This document shows, piece after piece, positions 46,895-57,633 of a stretch of 64,000 nt of DNA. Positions within the stretch are counted from its first letter, which is position 1; every line of letters starts with the position of its first letter. The notes beneath the pieces were generated by a model. That model saw only the letters and a program-made list of their open reading frames with translations, had not been told where the DNA came from and made no database searches. Origin of the DNA: Lachancea dasiensis. Its lineage: Eukaryota; Ascomycota; Saccharomycetes; Saccharomycetales; Saccharomycetaceae. The position numbers were made by a program, and so were the translations under genes. The DNA lies in contig LT598457.1 in NCBI GenBank assembly GCA_900074725.1, positions 1,178,001-1,242,000 on the forward strand. The letters are read 5' to 3'.

Positions 46895-47732
46895 GACTTT
46901 AGTAGCGATATCAATGGTAGACTGAGTGTGTTGAGAACAGGAGTTGTTGACACCAGCAAGAGTTTTTTTAATTTATTCTCAGAAAACTTTTGCCACTGCA
47001 CCAAGATCGCTAACCACGACTGTGTCACTTGTATGAATTTAATCGATATGACAATAGCTAATCAGCGTTGTAAGATTGCACAGTCGATGAATAACTTCAC
47101 GAGCATCGGACGAGGCCTCGTGTGATGTGTACTGGATCTGAGTAAACAGCACCTTCATAATACTAAAAAACTCATTTGCGTATACAATGATCTTAAATAT
47201 CCACTGTATCCTTTGGCGATTTTGAGCAGTTCCATATGCTTTCGATTGGTATGGCTGATGTTTGTTTAAATTTAGCTTAGTTTTTGTATTTGGTGCTCCG
47301 AACTCTGAGTTTTTGACGCGCATGCCCTCCGACTTTTCAAGAAATACTCTTCTTAATGGGTAATAATTCTATTTCGGGTTTCATTGGTGCACATGCTGGT
47401 CAAAGCGCTATTAGTGCTGCTGTAAACACAAGTGGCTCCCATGGACTCTACTCTTTGTTATAAAATGGCTTGCCGCCTTCTGATCATCTTTTCCCATTCT
47501 GACGCTGTGTGTGACTGAACCTTTAGCACAGTCTCTTGGCGAGGGAGTGATGCCATCGATCTTTTCGGTAAGCTTATTGATTATGCGCGTGTAGTTTGTC
47601 ACAGTAAGCAAAAGTACCAGGCACTCAGGTCTTTCTTCAGCGAGCGCTTTCTATCTTGGCCCCAGCTCATCTAATTAATATACGTTTGACCAATTTCGCC
47701 GAGTAACTTCTGCTCACTGTTGAAGGGCAAAG
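46895..47732. other. NPL3/CYM1 divergent region
   Basis: 838 bp. Both promoters; no gene recognised. Short frames of 60-95 codons on either strand lack family features. No tRNA or snoRNA signature. Confidence 0.5.
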
Positions 47733-50693
47733 ATGCTCAGGTTCAAGAGATTAGCGTCGCATTACAACCAAGCAAGGCTACTTAGGAAGTACCCCGTAGG
47801 TGGAACCTTCCATGGGTACGAGGTTCAGCGGGTTTTGCCCGTTCCTGAGATGAAGTTCATTGCAGTTGATCTCAAACACTTGCAGACGGGATCGCAGCAC
47901 TTACACATTGATAGAGACGACAGAAACAATGTATTCAGTATTGCTTTCAAGACCAATCCGCCTGATGCGACAGGTGTTCCGCACATTTTAGAGCACACCA
48001 CGTTGTGTGGTTCACACAAATACCCAGTCAGAGATCCGTTCTTCAAGATGTTGAATAGATCGCTAGCGAATTTTATGAACGCCATGACCGGCCACGATTA
48101 CACATTCTATCCCTTTGCTACTGCCAACAAGGCTGATTTTAGCAACTTGCGTGACGTTTACTTGGATGCGACGTTCAGACCTTTATTGAACCATCAGGAC
48201 TTCCTTCAAGAGGGATGGAGACTGGAGCAGTCGAATTTGGAGGACCCCAAAAGTGAAATAATTTTCAAGGGTGTTGTTTATAATGAAATGAAGGGCCAGG
48301 TGTCAAGCTCCAATTACCAGTTTTGGACCAAATTCCAAGAACGTATTTACCCATCGTTGAATAACTCGGGCGGCGATCCGCAAAAGATCACGGATCTACA
48401 ATACTCAGATCTAGTAGATTTTCACAGTAAAAACTATCACCCCTCTAATGCAAAGACTTTTACCTACGGAAATTTTCCTCTCGAGGACACACTGAACCGC
48501 CTAAACGAGGAGTTCAAACTGCATGGGAAAAGAAAAACGAGCGCTGGAGTCCGCAAACCTTTGGATTTTGATTCTGATGTCAGAATTGTTGAGAAGGGCC
48601 AGATTGACACCATGTTACCAATGGACAAGCAGTTGAAGACGTCCATGACGTGGTTATGTGGCGATCCTTCTGATGTATACAACACATTTGTCCTGAGAAT
48701 TTTGGGGAACTTACTCATGGATGGCCATTCTTCCCCCTTTTACCAACAGCTAATCGAAACTGGAATTGGGTACGAGTTTTCTGTGAATTCGGGTGTTGAT
48801 TCCACGACTGCAGCCAATTTCTTGAGCGTCGGCGTGCAAGGATGTGGCGACGTCAAGAGATTCGAACAAACGGTCAGATCAATTTTCAAAGACGTTTTGG
48901 AAAAACCATTTGAATCCGATAAGGTCGAAGCAATAATTCAACAACTGGAGTTGTCAAAGAAAAACCAGAGAGCAGATTTTGGATTGCAATTGCTATATTC
49001 GTTGGTTCCTGGGTGGACGAACAAAACTGATCCTTTTGACACCCTAGTTTTTGATGATATTTTGAGTCAGTTCAGGTATGACTGGGCCGAAAAGGGTAAT
49101 GAGCTATTCCGAGAGCTCATTCGCCAATACGTTCTTGACAAACCATGCTTCCATTTTTCAATGGAGGCGGACCAAGACTTCTCTCAGGCAGCAGAACTTG
49201 AGGAAGCGGAGCGCTTGAGAGCCAAGCTTAGTCAACTGGATGACACTGATAAGAAAACTATACTCAACCGCGGGCTGCAATTACAAGAAAAACAAAATGA
49301 GATCGAGGACGTCTCATGTCTGCCAAGTCTAAAGATTGACGACATACCTCGGGCGGGAGAGATGTACGATGTCATCTCCAAGGCGCATGTCTCGCATCGT
49401 CTTACAGACACGAACGGCATTACATACTTGAGAGGCAAAAGGTCTCTCAACAACGCAATCCCTAAGCATCTATACCCGTATTTGTCCTTATTTGCTGACT
49501 GTTTGACAAGCCTCGGAACCACTGATGAAACCTATAGCCAAATTGAGGATACCATGAAGCTGCATACAGGGGGCATATCTACAAACGTCTCTGTCCACAC
49601 AAATCCGGCGAATGCGGAACCAGAGTTGCAATTTTCATTTGAGGGGTTTGCCCTTAATCAGAAAACAGAGTATGTGCTGGATATATGGCGCAAAGTTTTG
49701 GTGGAAACTGATATTACAAAAAACAGCGAAAAGCTCAAAGTCTTGATAAGGTCATTAGCATCCTCCAATACTGCCACGGTCGCTGAATCGGGACATTCGT
49801 TTGCCAGAAATTACGCTGGCTCTCACTTGACCACCGCGCGCGCCATCAACGAGACACTGGGCGGTGTTGAGCAGCTGCAGCTAATTACCCGCTTAGCGTC
49901 AATCCTAGACGATCCTGTGCTGTTCCAATCCGAAGTAGTTGATAAACTAAATGAATTAAAAACTCATGTCATCTCAAAAGAAGGCATGGCCTTCTTCATC
50001 ACATGCGATACTGATAAACAGGTTTCCAGGGTAGAGTCACAAATTCACCAATTTGTGCAGAGTTTGCCTGAGAAGATCGCCGCCAATTCTTTCGCAGCGC
50101 GTGATTACGACCTGATACCACAAAATGGCAAATACAAATTGATAGAGTTTCCCTTCCAAGTGCATTACGCCGCGCAATCCAGTCTGGGGGCTTCCTACTC
50201 TCACCCTGACGGTGCCAGCTTGCAAGTTCTTGCCAACATGCTCACATTTAAACACCTGCACAGAGAAGTTAGAGAAAAAGGAGGTGCCTATGGGGGAGGC
50301 GCTGTGTATAGCGCACTTGAGGGTCTAATGTCGTTTTATTCCTACAGGGACCCCCACCCAATCAATTCGATAGAGATTTTTGCCAACAGCGGCGAGTACG
50401 TCTTAGAAAAGGCTGACTGGGGCGCTGCTGACCTGGACCAAGCCAAATTGACCATTTTCCAGCAGGTAGACGCGCCCATCAGTCCCAGCAGCGAGGGAAC
50501 AGTGCACTTTACGTATGGCATCACCAATGCCTTGAGACAAAAGAGAAGAGAACAGTTGCTCGACGTTACACTGTCCGACGTTCGCGACGTTGCAGAGAGA
50601 TACCTCGTGGGCAAAAATTCCGTCTCAGCAGTAGTTGGACCTCGAATAACCGAGATGAGCAACGAACAATGGGAAATCAAACAATTGCAGTAA
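47733..50693 (+). CDS. CYM1: Mitochondrial presequence protease Cym1 (PreP, M16C)
   Basis: Zinc metallopeptidase of the mitochondrial matrix/intermembrane space that degrades cleaved presequences. 986 residues (Sc 989). N-terminal targeting stretch MLRFKRLASHYNQARLLRKY. Inverted zinc motif HxxEH at residues 84-88 (HILEH), followed by TTLCGSHKYPVRDPFFKM and NAMTGHDYTFYPFATAN; the distal zinc Glu lies in FKGVVYNEMKGQ. The second half of the clamshell carries the YGGGAVYS segment that completes the active site. Sc YDR430C. Starts at the first ATG. Confidence 0.97.
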   Translation: MLRFKRLASHYNQARLLRKYPVGGTFHGYEVQRVLPVPEMKFIAVDLKHLQTGSQHLHIDRDDRNNVFSIAFKTNPPDATGVPHILEHTTLCGSHKYPVRDPFFKMLNRSLANFMNAMTGHDYTFYPFATANKADFSNLRDVYLDATFRPLLNHQDFLQEGWRLEQSNLEDPKSEIIFKGVVYNEMKGQVSSSNYQFWTKFQERIYPSLNNSGGDPQKITDLQYSDLVDFHSKNYHPSNAKTFTYGNFPLEDTLNRLNEEFKLHGKRKTSAGVRKPLDFDSDVRIVEKGQIDTMLPMDKQLKTSMTWLCGDPSDVYNTFVLRILGNLLMDGHSSPFYQQLIETGIGYEFSVNSGVDSTTAANFLSVGVQGCGDVKRFEQTVRSIFKDVLEKPFESDKVEAIIQQLELSKKNQRADFGLQLLYSLVPGWTNKTDPFDTLVFDDILSQFRYDWAEKGNELFRELIRQYVLDKPCFHFSMEADQDFSQAAELEEAERLRAKLSQLDDTDKKTILNRGLQLQEKQNEIEDVSCLPSLKIDDIPRAGEMYDVISKAHVSHRLTDTNGITYLRGKRSLNNAIPKHLYPYLSLFADCLTSLGTTDETYSQIEDTMKLHTGGISTNVSVHTNPANAEPELQFSFEGFALNQKTEYVLDIWRKVLVETDITKNSEKLKVLIRSLASSNTATVAESGHSFARNYAGSHLTTARAINETLGGVEQLQLITRLASILDDPVLFQSEVVDKLNELKTHVISKEGMAFFITCDTDKQVSRVESQIHQFVQSLPEKIAANSFAARDYDLIPQNGKYKLIEFPFQVHYAAQSSLGASYSHPDGASLQVLANMLTFKHLHREVREKGGAYGGGAVYSALEGLMSFYSYRDPHPINSIEIFANSGEYVLEKADWGAADLDQAKLTIFQQVDAPISPSSEGTVHFTYGITNALRQKRREQLLDVTLSDVRDVAERYLVGKNSVSAVVGPRITEMSNEQWEIKQLQ

Positions 50694-50984
50694 GCCAATA
50701 TGATATTTGGCCAGAATCACCTTGTAAATACGAAAAACCACTCAAAAGTACCGCTCAAACTATAGAATACCCAAAAACAGCCAACTTCAAGATTTTGGAA
50801 TGGAGAGGGTGGTGAAGAGAGCGTCTTGGCATATCCTGCTATCATTTATACTAAATACGCGAATATTCTTTGACACTCTTCAATATAGTTAATATTGTAC
50901 ACGTCTAGCCTAAAAAATTTGAAGTTTAACAAGTTAACCTTTGAAACATAAACAAGCAAAAGTTCTCAAGCGCCCTTTTAAAGC

Positions 50985-51614
50985 ATGCAGTTGAGCATCT
51001 TAACCTTTCTGTGTGCGCTTATCAGTACTGCATTTGCGTTGAGGTTTGAAATCCCTGCGTCCTCTAAGCCAGAACCGATTTGTGTTCGTGATTTTGTCAA
51101 TGAGGGCCAACTGGTCGTGGTTAATATTAGGAGCGATGGATCCGTTGGAGACGGCCAAGTGCTGAATCTTGTCATCAGAGACAGCGTTGGCAATGAGTAC
51201 CGCAGGAAGAAGGATTTTGCTGGTCCAATCAAAGTGGCTTTCACCGCACCATCCTCAGCAGCATTCGACGTGTGTTTAGAAAACCAATTGCAAAGCCGTG
51301 GCCACTCCCTCAGCAGAAGCGTAGAGATGGACATCGAGTCTGGCTCGCAAGCGCGCGACTGGAACAAGATCCAATCTACCGAGAAGCTGAAACCCGTTGA
51401 AGTTGAGCTGCGCAGGATCGAGGAATTGACCGATGAAATCGTGGACGAGCTTGCATATTTGAAAGCCAGAGAGGAAAGACTAAGAGACACCAATGAGTCC
51501 ACTAACAGAAGAGTCAGAAACTTTTCCGTTGTCGTGATTTGCGTTTTGATCGGTTTGGGTGCTTGGCAGGTCAACTATCTCCACAACTACTTCAAAGCTA
51601 AACATATTATTTAG
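50985..51614 (+). CDS. ERV25: p24-family COPII cargo protein Erv25
   Basis: Type I membrane protein of the p24 complex (with Emp24) in ER-Golgi vesicles. 209 residues (Sc 211). Signal peptide [18 protein letters not shown]; lumenal GOLD domain (about 20-115); coiled coil [21 protein letters not shown]; membrane span [13 protein letters not shown]; cytosolic tail [11 protein letters not shown] with the Phe motif for COPII and a basic residue pattern for COPI. Sc YML012W. Convergent with RAD33. Confidence 0.96.
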   Translation: MQLSILTFLCALISTAFALRFEIPASSKPEPICVRDFVNEGQLVVVNIRSDGSVGDGQVLNLVIRDSVGNEYRRKKDFAGPIKVAFTAPSSAAFDVCLENQLQSRGHSLSRSVEMDIESGSQARDWNKIQSTEKLKPVEVELRRIEELTDEIVDELAYLKAREERLRDTNESTNRRVRNFSVVVICVLIGLGAWQVNYLHNYFKAKHII

Positions 51615-51688
51615 TATAAAAGCAAGACTTAGTACTAGGTATACATAGAAGAAAGCCCAAAAGAACTTCGGCTACCTCGAGGTCCCAT

Positions 51689-52222
51689 TTAAAACATTAA
51701 ATGCCCCAGCTTCCCTAGTAGGAACGCGAAATCTAGCCAAGTGATATACACTCGGGTCCCGTTTGTGGAGTAGCTCATCATCTCCACCAGCTTCCCGCTG
51801 TCCATGTTGATGCTATTGGTAATTTTTTGAAGGTCCTTGATACTGAGAACATGGTTTCTCAACGCCACTTGTGGAAATTGCGAGTCACGTCCGCATGCGT
51901 GCACCAGCATAGACCACTGTGCGTCTATATTTTCGCCGTTATTCATGAAAACCAGCAAATGGAACACGGTTTTCAGCAGCTTGTCGAAACTTATAATGTC
52001 TGTGCCCTCGATGCAAACGTCTTGTGCTTTGATCATTTTGGTAACATCCTCAGGCAGTTGTAAATCGCTGTAAAATGCTGGTAAGTTCGCAGAAGTCATA
52101 TCCGATTCGAGACTGTAGTTGGCAAAAGCACTTAAAATGTCGTCCTCGATTTCTGCTGGGATCTTCGGGTTTAGAAAGTTCAGCACGTCGCTATACGACT
52201 TTTGACCTCTTTTTTTGCTCAT
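51689..52222 (-). CDS. RAD33: Nucleotide-excision-repair protein Rad33
   Basis: 177 residues, the exact Sc length. Rad33 binds Rad4 and stabilises the Rad4-Rad34 lesion-recognition complexes; it is distantly centrin-like. All-helical, no catalytic motif. Conserved position between ERV25 and SPT5 (Sc YML011C). Named from length and synteny plus helical centrin-like pattern (NGTRVYITWLDFAFLLGKLG at the C terminus). Confidence 0.88.
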   Translation of the reverse strand: MSKKRGQKSYSDVLNFLNPKIPAEIEDDILSAFANYSLESDMTSANLPAFYSDLQLPEDVTKMIKAQDVCIEGTDIISFDKLLKTVFHLLVFMNNGENIDAQWSMLVHACGRDSQFPQVALRNHVLSIKDLQKITNSINMDSGKLVEMMSYSTNGTRVYITWLDFAFLLGKLGHLMF

Positions 52223-52493
52223 ACTTTACAGTGGCCATTACCAAAAGGTCAGTATTCATTCAATCCAGAAAAGAGATTGGCTTGGAGATTCGACTTCGAG
52301 CCAAATATGAGCGTAGAAAGCTGGTTGAACAATTGAATGCTTTTAACTAAAGAACGATTATTTGTACATCATTCTGTACTAAGGGATAGGTCAAAATTTT
52401 CAATGTGTTTAGCCAACTATTTGACCAACACAAATCCTTGAACCGTTCTAACAACTTGAGATTGCCGTAAAGCTGGCTTCAAGTAACCGAAGA

Positions 52494-55400
52494 ATGTCTG
52501 AAACGAAGGAATCGACTTCAGACACGACCGGTAGCGTCGAAAACCGCGCTACAGCGGTTTCAAACGATGCTGAAATAGCTACCAACGAGGGACCTAATCT
52601 GGAAACTCCTAATGATGCTAATGCGAGTGGCGAAGGTGAGAGGGCTGCAGAAACTAATAATTCTGAAGTAGAGAATAAATCAGATGAAATTGGCGCTGCC
52701 AATGGCGTCAAAAGGCCCAGGGAGGCAGAACAAAATGGTGACAAAAGTGGTGCCATCAACAACATTGAGAAATCAGATGCAAGCGAAAAAAAGGCTGACA
52801 ATGAAGAACAAAGCCGTGAAGACGACGGCGGAATTAAGGACGCGGATGAAATCAGTAATGTGGACGAAGATGAAAAGGCCACTAAAGAAGAAGGAGAAGG
52901 AGACGACGATGAAGATGAAGACGATGATGACGAAGAGGATGAAGATGATGATGAGGCCGGTCCTAGAAAGAAACAGCGTCAAGAGCGGAATCGATTTTTG
53001 GATATTGAGGCTGAAGTAAGCGACGACGATGAAGAGGAAGAAGACGATGAGGAATCTGAGCTGGTGCGTGAAGGTTTCATCACCCGTGGTGACGAAGAAG
53101 AAGACGACGATACGGCAGGACCTGAGAGAGGTGATCGTCTTCACCGTCAACTTGATCAGAATCTCAGCAAAAATTCCGAAGAAGACGCTCAAAAGCTTGC
53201 AAAGGAACTCAGAGAGCGTTACGGAAGAAGTAGTTCCAAGCAATATAGGGCAGCTGCCCAAGATGGGTACGTTCCCCAAAGGTTTCTTCTACCCAGTGTT
53301 GATACAGCAACAATTTGGGGTGTTAGATGTAGACCTGGTAGAGAAAAAGATATCGTCAGAAAGCTGCTCAAAAAGAAGTTTAACTTGGACAAGTCGATGG
53401 GCAACAAGAAATTGAAAATCATGTCTATTTTTCAAAGGGACAATTATTCTGGAAGAATTTATATTGAAGCTCCAAAGCAATCTGTCATCGAAAAATTCAC
53501 CACAGGTGTGTCCGACATATATCCTTCTCAAAAGCTTTTGATTCCGGTGCAGGAACTGCCCTTGCTTTTGAAACCGGACAAGTCTGATGATGTCAGACTT
53601 GAAGAAGGAAGTTATGTGAGAGTAAAACGTGGTATTTACAAGGGTGATTTGGCTGTAATTGATCAAATCAGCGAGAATAACCTCGAGGTGCTGTTGAAAA
53701 TCGTTCCTCGTCTGGATTACGGTAAGAACGACGAAGTTGATGCAGACACCAACACCAGAAAGCAGAAGAGGCCTACATTTGCTCAGAGACCACCTCCACA
53801 ATTATTCAACCCTACTATGGCTTTGAGAATGGACCAAGCGAATCTTTATAAGAGGGATGACAGACATTTCACCTACAGAAATGATGATTATGTTGACGGT
53901 TACCTATTCAAATCATTTAGGATACAGTATCTCGAAACGAAAAACATCCAACCATCTGTTGAAGAGCTCGCTAGATTTGGTAGCAAAGAAGGTGATCTCG
54001 ACCTGACAACCATATCCCAAACTATCAGAAAAGCACAAGCTGCTAGAGTTACCTTCCAGGTTGGCGACAGAGTGGAAATATTGAGCGGTGAGCAGAAGGG
54101 GTCGAAGGGATTTGTAACGAGAACCTCTGCAGACATTATTGCAGTGAATCTTCCTCAGTTGCGCATAAAAGCTTTAGAATTTCCTATTTCCTCCCTTCGG
54201 AAAATTTTTGAAGCCGGTGACCATGTTACAGTAGTGGGCGGTGACCACCAAGGAGATGCCGGTTTAGTTCTTGCCGTCAAGAACGGACAAGTGACTTTTG
54301 TTTCAGATCAGACAAGAGCCAACTTGACGATTTCAGCAAACAACCTCAGCAAGTCTATGGACTCCACACCAACGTCTAGCGAATATGCTCTTCACGATAT
54401 TGTTGAGTTAAGTGCAAAGAATGTTGCATGTGTAATCCAAGCAGGGCACGATATTTTCAAAATATTGGACGATGGCGGGAAAGTGGCTACTATAACCAAA
54501 GGCTCAATTTTACAAAAGATAAATACTCAACGTTCAAGACTAACTGCTGTTGATAACAAGGGAAGTGAAATTAAGATTGGCGATACTGTGGTGGAAAAGG
54601 TGGGTGCCCGTAGAGAAGGTCAAGTGCTTTATATCCAAACGCAGCAGATTTTCATTGTTTCGAAAAAGATCACCGAAAATGCTGGTGTTTTCTTGGTTAA
54701 CCCTATGAATGTCGAAGCTATCGCTTCTAAGGACAACGTGATAGCAGGCGTTGGCTCGATTGATCTCAGCAAAATGAACCCAGATATTGCTTCCAAAATG
54801 CGCCCTCCTCAACAATCTCTCCAACAAACACGCGTCGGCCGGGATGTGGCACTCGGTAAAACGGTAAGAGTACGCTCCGCGGGTTACAAGGGACAGTTAG
54901 GTATTGTCAAGGATGTCAATGGTGAGAAAGCAACGATCGAACTTCATTCCAAGAGTAAGCACATCACTGTTGACAAGCGGAAATTGATGTATTACAACAA
55001 AGAGGGTGGTGAAGGTATCACCTACGATGATCTTGTTAATAGACGCGGCAGGACGCCTAACGCTAGAATAGGACCAAGTTATGTTAGTGCTCCAAGGAAC
55101 ATGACCACCGGCGGCATGCCCATTGGTGCTGGAGGGCCAGGTTCAGCTGCCCTTGCTGGCGGTATGACTCCAGGATGGAACTCCTTTGAAGGTGGGAAAA
55201 CACCCGCCGTGAACTCTGGGGGATCTGGTGGCGCTTCTGCCTGGGGCGGCGCTTCTACCTGGGGTGGACAAGGCGGCTCTTCGACCTGGGGTGGCCAGGG
55301 CAGTCAAGGCGGCCAAGGCGGTGGCGCTTCTGCTTGGGGTGGTAACGGAGCAACCTCGACGTGGGGAGGAGCCTCTGCTTGGGGCAATAAGTCTAGTTGG

Positions 55401-55664
55401 GGCGGTGCTTCGACTTGGGCATCTGGAGGTGAAAATGGCGCGCAGTCTACTTGGGGAGGAGACAAATCTAGCTATGGCGGTGGCTCCGTATGGGGTAACC
55501 GTGACGGTGGGACTTCTACGTGGGGCGGTGGCACCAGCCGAGAAGCCAATCGGGATGGTGGTAACTCAACCTGGGGCAATGAGGCCAATGGAAACAAGTC
55601 CGCTTGGGGCGACCAAGGTAATCGATCGTCTTATGGCGGTGGCAGTACATGGGGAAGTCGTTAG
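52494..55664 (+). CDS. SPT5: Transcription elongation factor Spt5 (DSIF)
   Basis: With Spt4, binds the RNA polymerase clamp and couples elongation to capping and histone handling. 1056 residues (Sc 1063). Acidic N-terminal region (residues ~100-200, runs of Asp/Glu), NGN domain (TIWGVRCRPGREKDIVRKLLKKK), several KOW domains (EGSYVRVKRGIYKGDLAVIDQ; VGDRVEILSGEQKGSKGFV; AGDHVTVVGGDHQGDAGLV; LGKTVRVRSAGYKGQLGIV). The C-terminal repeat region consists of about 14 S-(T/A)-W-G units, the Bur1/Bur2 kinase target. Sc YML010W. Confidence 0.98.
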   Translation: MSETKESTSDTTGSVENRATAVSNDAEIATNEGPNLETPNDANASGEGERAAETNNSEVENKSDEIGAANGVKRPREAEQNGDKSGAINNIEKSDASEKKADNEEQSREDDGGIKDADEISNVDEDEKATKEEGEGDDDEDEDDDDEEDEDDDEAGPRKKQRQERNRFLDIEAEVSDDDEEEEDDEESELVREGFITRGDEEEDDDTAGPERGDRLHRQLDQNLSKNSEEDAQKLAKELRERYGRSSSKQYRAAAQDGYVPQRFLLPSVDTATIWGVRCRPGREKDIVRKLLKKKFNLDKSMGNKKLKIMSIFQRDNYSGRIYIEAPKQSVIEKFTTGVSDIYPSQKLLIPVQELPLLLKPDKSDDVRLEEGSYVRVKRGIYKGDLAVIDQISENNLEVLLKIVPRLDYGKNDEVDADTNTRKQKRPTFAQRPPPQLFNPTMALRMDQANLYKRDDRHFTYRNDDYVDGYLFKSFRIQYLETKNIQPSVEELARFGSKEGDLDLTTISQTIRKAQAARVTFQVGDRVEILSGEQKGSKGFVTRTSADIIAVNLPQLRIKALEFPISSLRKIFEAGDHVTVVGGDHQGDAGLVLAVKNGQVTFVSDQTRANLTISANNLSKSMDSTPTSSEYALHDIVELSAKNVACVIQAGHDIFKILDDGGKVATITKGSILQKINTQRSRLTAVDNKGSEIKIGDTVVEKVGARREGQVLYIQTQQIFIVSKKITENAGVFLVNPMNVEAIASKDNVIAGVGSIDLSKMNPDIASKMRPPQQSLQQTRVGRDVALGKTVRVRSAGYKGQLGIVKDVNGEKATIELHSKSKHITVDKRKLMYYNKEGGEGITYDDLVNRRGRTPNARIGPSYVSAPRNMTTGGMPIGAGGPGSAALAGGMTPGWNSFEGGKTPAVNSGGSGGASAWGGASTWGGQGGSSTWGGQGSQGGQGGGASAWGGNGATSTWGGASAWGNKSSWGGASTWASGGENGAQSTWGGDKSSYGGGSVWGNRDGGTSTWGGGTSREANRDGGNSTWGNEANGNKSAWGDQGNRSSYGGGSTWGSR

Positions 55665-56004
55665 ATTCAAGTGCATTGTTGAAGCTTAAGAAGAAAATTC
55701 AAAAAAAGAGAAAAGGTTCACTCATTGGAATATGAATGCGAGAATTTCATGGTGACTTTCACTCGTGCAACCTTCAGAGAAGGTTGCCACCATCCAGTGT
55801 ATGTTGGTTTTTTTGTTTGGTTAAAGTTACCAGTATGTAAATATAAAATTAATGTTCATTCTTCGCTTTTAATTGGTACTCAAGCCTAATGTGGACGTTG
55901 AATTACTCTGTATTGAAATAAAGCACGGCTTTAAGTGATGTATTGATAAACGTAGTTATTATGTACAGGATGCTAATATGATGGTTAAGACCTAAGATTT
56001 ATTT
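55665..56004. other. SPT5/MRPL39 convergent spacer
   Basis: 340 bp, 3' ends of two convergent genes; AT-rich. A GGTTGCCACC-like hairpin-prone stretch at about 55760-55790 (AACCTTC...GAAGGTT). Nothing else recognised. Confidence 0.5.
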
Positions 56005-56217
56005 TCATTTGCTTGTTCTCAAAAAGTCTAGAGGCTTTTTCTCAGCAACTTTCCTCTTCTTGCCCTCTTTGAACAGGACATGACGCTTCGCTATGGGATC
56101 ATATCTTACCTGTGTCACTAGAGGAGCACCTCTAGAGATGGTAATTTGACGAGCAAATCCAGTGGCTGCCGTGGATATTAGCTTGATCACAGAGTTTTTG
56201 GATTTTTGTTTGGCCAT
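56005..56217 (-). CDS. MRPL39: Mitochondrial ribosomal protein bL33m (Mrpl39)
   Basis: Small basic protein of the mitochondrial large subunit, 70 residues as in Sc. Bacterial L33 pattern: [25 protein letters not shown], then [23 protein letters not shown]. The zinc cysteines of some bacterial L33 are absent, as in other yeasts. Sc YML009C. Confidence 0.96.
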   Translation of the reverse strand: MAKQKSKNSVIKLISTAATGFARQITISRGAPLVTQVRYDPIAKRHVLFKEGKKRKVAEKKPLDFLRTSK

Positions 56218-57633
56218 GCCGAAACGATCAGGAAGAGAGCTGGAAGCTTTTCCGTTTGGTTATAATGGATAGGTGTTGAGCGATATGATGGTTGGTATTT
56301 ATTGACTTCGATTCCAATTGAAAATTGTACAGTCACTTATAACGTGACAGCGCCAATGGCGATGCCAGTGACGGTGACAGTGAAGGTTGGAGCTCAAGTT
56401 CAACACTGTTTGGAGGAGGGATAGTAATTTAGTAGATTAGTTCTCTTCTCAAATTATCATTGGGCTGCCTTTAGTCGACCACCTAAATGTTGATGATGGC
56501 TTTGCCAGGTGCTGTGACTGTGTTCCAACTTTGGCTTTTCCAGCTCTTTAGGAAGACCTATACCCTGAATGGTCCAAGTCGCTGATAGTGTAGGGGGGTA
56601 GGGGGGCTGGATACTGGTGAAAGCTTTCGATTATTTCAGTGATCTACTCCTTTTTTCATATTTTTTAGGTCTGACAATGTTTTTAGTTTGCGTTAACAAT
56701 CCTTAAGCAGCGTGCGTCAAATGCTCAAGCCAATCCGCAAGCCCCCCTTTCTTCTCTCAAACGAGAATCTAGTCGTGTGATTAAACAGTACATTCCCATA
56801 AATTCATTTACATGTGAGGCAAGTGATTGAAGGTATGACGGTAAATATAATTAAGAAAGTAGAGGAATAGAATGATATTTCCCAAGAGAGTTCTGATCCA
56901 AATACGGCATCAATAGGTTTTTAATGGGTCATCAATCGCTACCTCTCTTTGGAAGTAAAGGGGATATGTGGGTAGGATGTTTTTCTGGCTTCTAGACCCT
57001 TGTGGGCAATAGTTTGAATAGGAAGCCCATAAAGTTGCCCAATTACGGATTAATATTCACCTTCTTCCAGGACTTCTTGAGTTTCGGCTAACATATTTTG
57101 TGCGAGTAGATGTCAACGTTAAGAGACGACAAGTGTTAGGTACTCCAAAGGTTTTAGATTTTCAATGAATTTTCTCTTGATCCTCTTCATATCAGCCTTA
57201 GTTGCGATTTAGTTGGCGTTCCACTTAACCAGCAAAAGCAATTCAACGGCTAGCGATATCCGTTAAAGCACAAGCATTTCGCCGTCTATTTGTGATTACC
57301 AGATTTATTACTTCTTCTAAGGTCACCAGAACTATGTATGGCGAGAGGAAGATTGTTCTGTCTCTTCCATATCGACATATGTCTATTAAAAAACTAAGAA
57401 GTAAATATAATCCTGCTTTGCCCAAGTCAGTTATTGGTATGTAAACTTGAGTGAGAGAAGGAATTAAAAATCGACGATCAAAAAAGAACGCCCGAAGGAA
57501 ATTACAGTTGTAATAAATTTCGAAAGGACACGCCTTTCATATACCCATCATCACACAAAACCCTATTGTGATCAATCCATAAAATTTATAATTCAACATC
57601 GCTAAAACAGCAGCCCCATCCAATGTAAACATT
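56218..57633. other. 1.4 kb region between MRPL39 and YAP1
   Basis: MRPL39 promoter and YAP1 3' flank; no frame above 60 codons with an ATG looks real. In Sc, ERG6 follows MRPL39; here an inversion has put YAP1 next. A G-rich doublet TAGGGGGGTAGGGGGG is at about 56591-56606. A C-box-like TTGATGA (56489-56495) with CTGA at 56565 was considered as a snoRNA and not accepted. Confidence 0.5.

Noticed and set aside
56489-56568. Possible C/D snoRNA (TTGATGA ... CTGA) with nine bases antisense to 25S GGGTATAGG
   Set aside because: The base facing the methylation rule is not a known site, the C box is off consensus and no D'/C' pair is seen.
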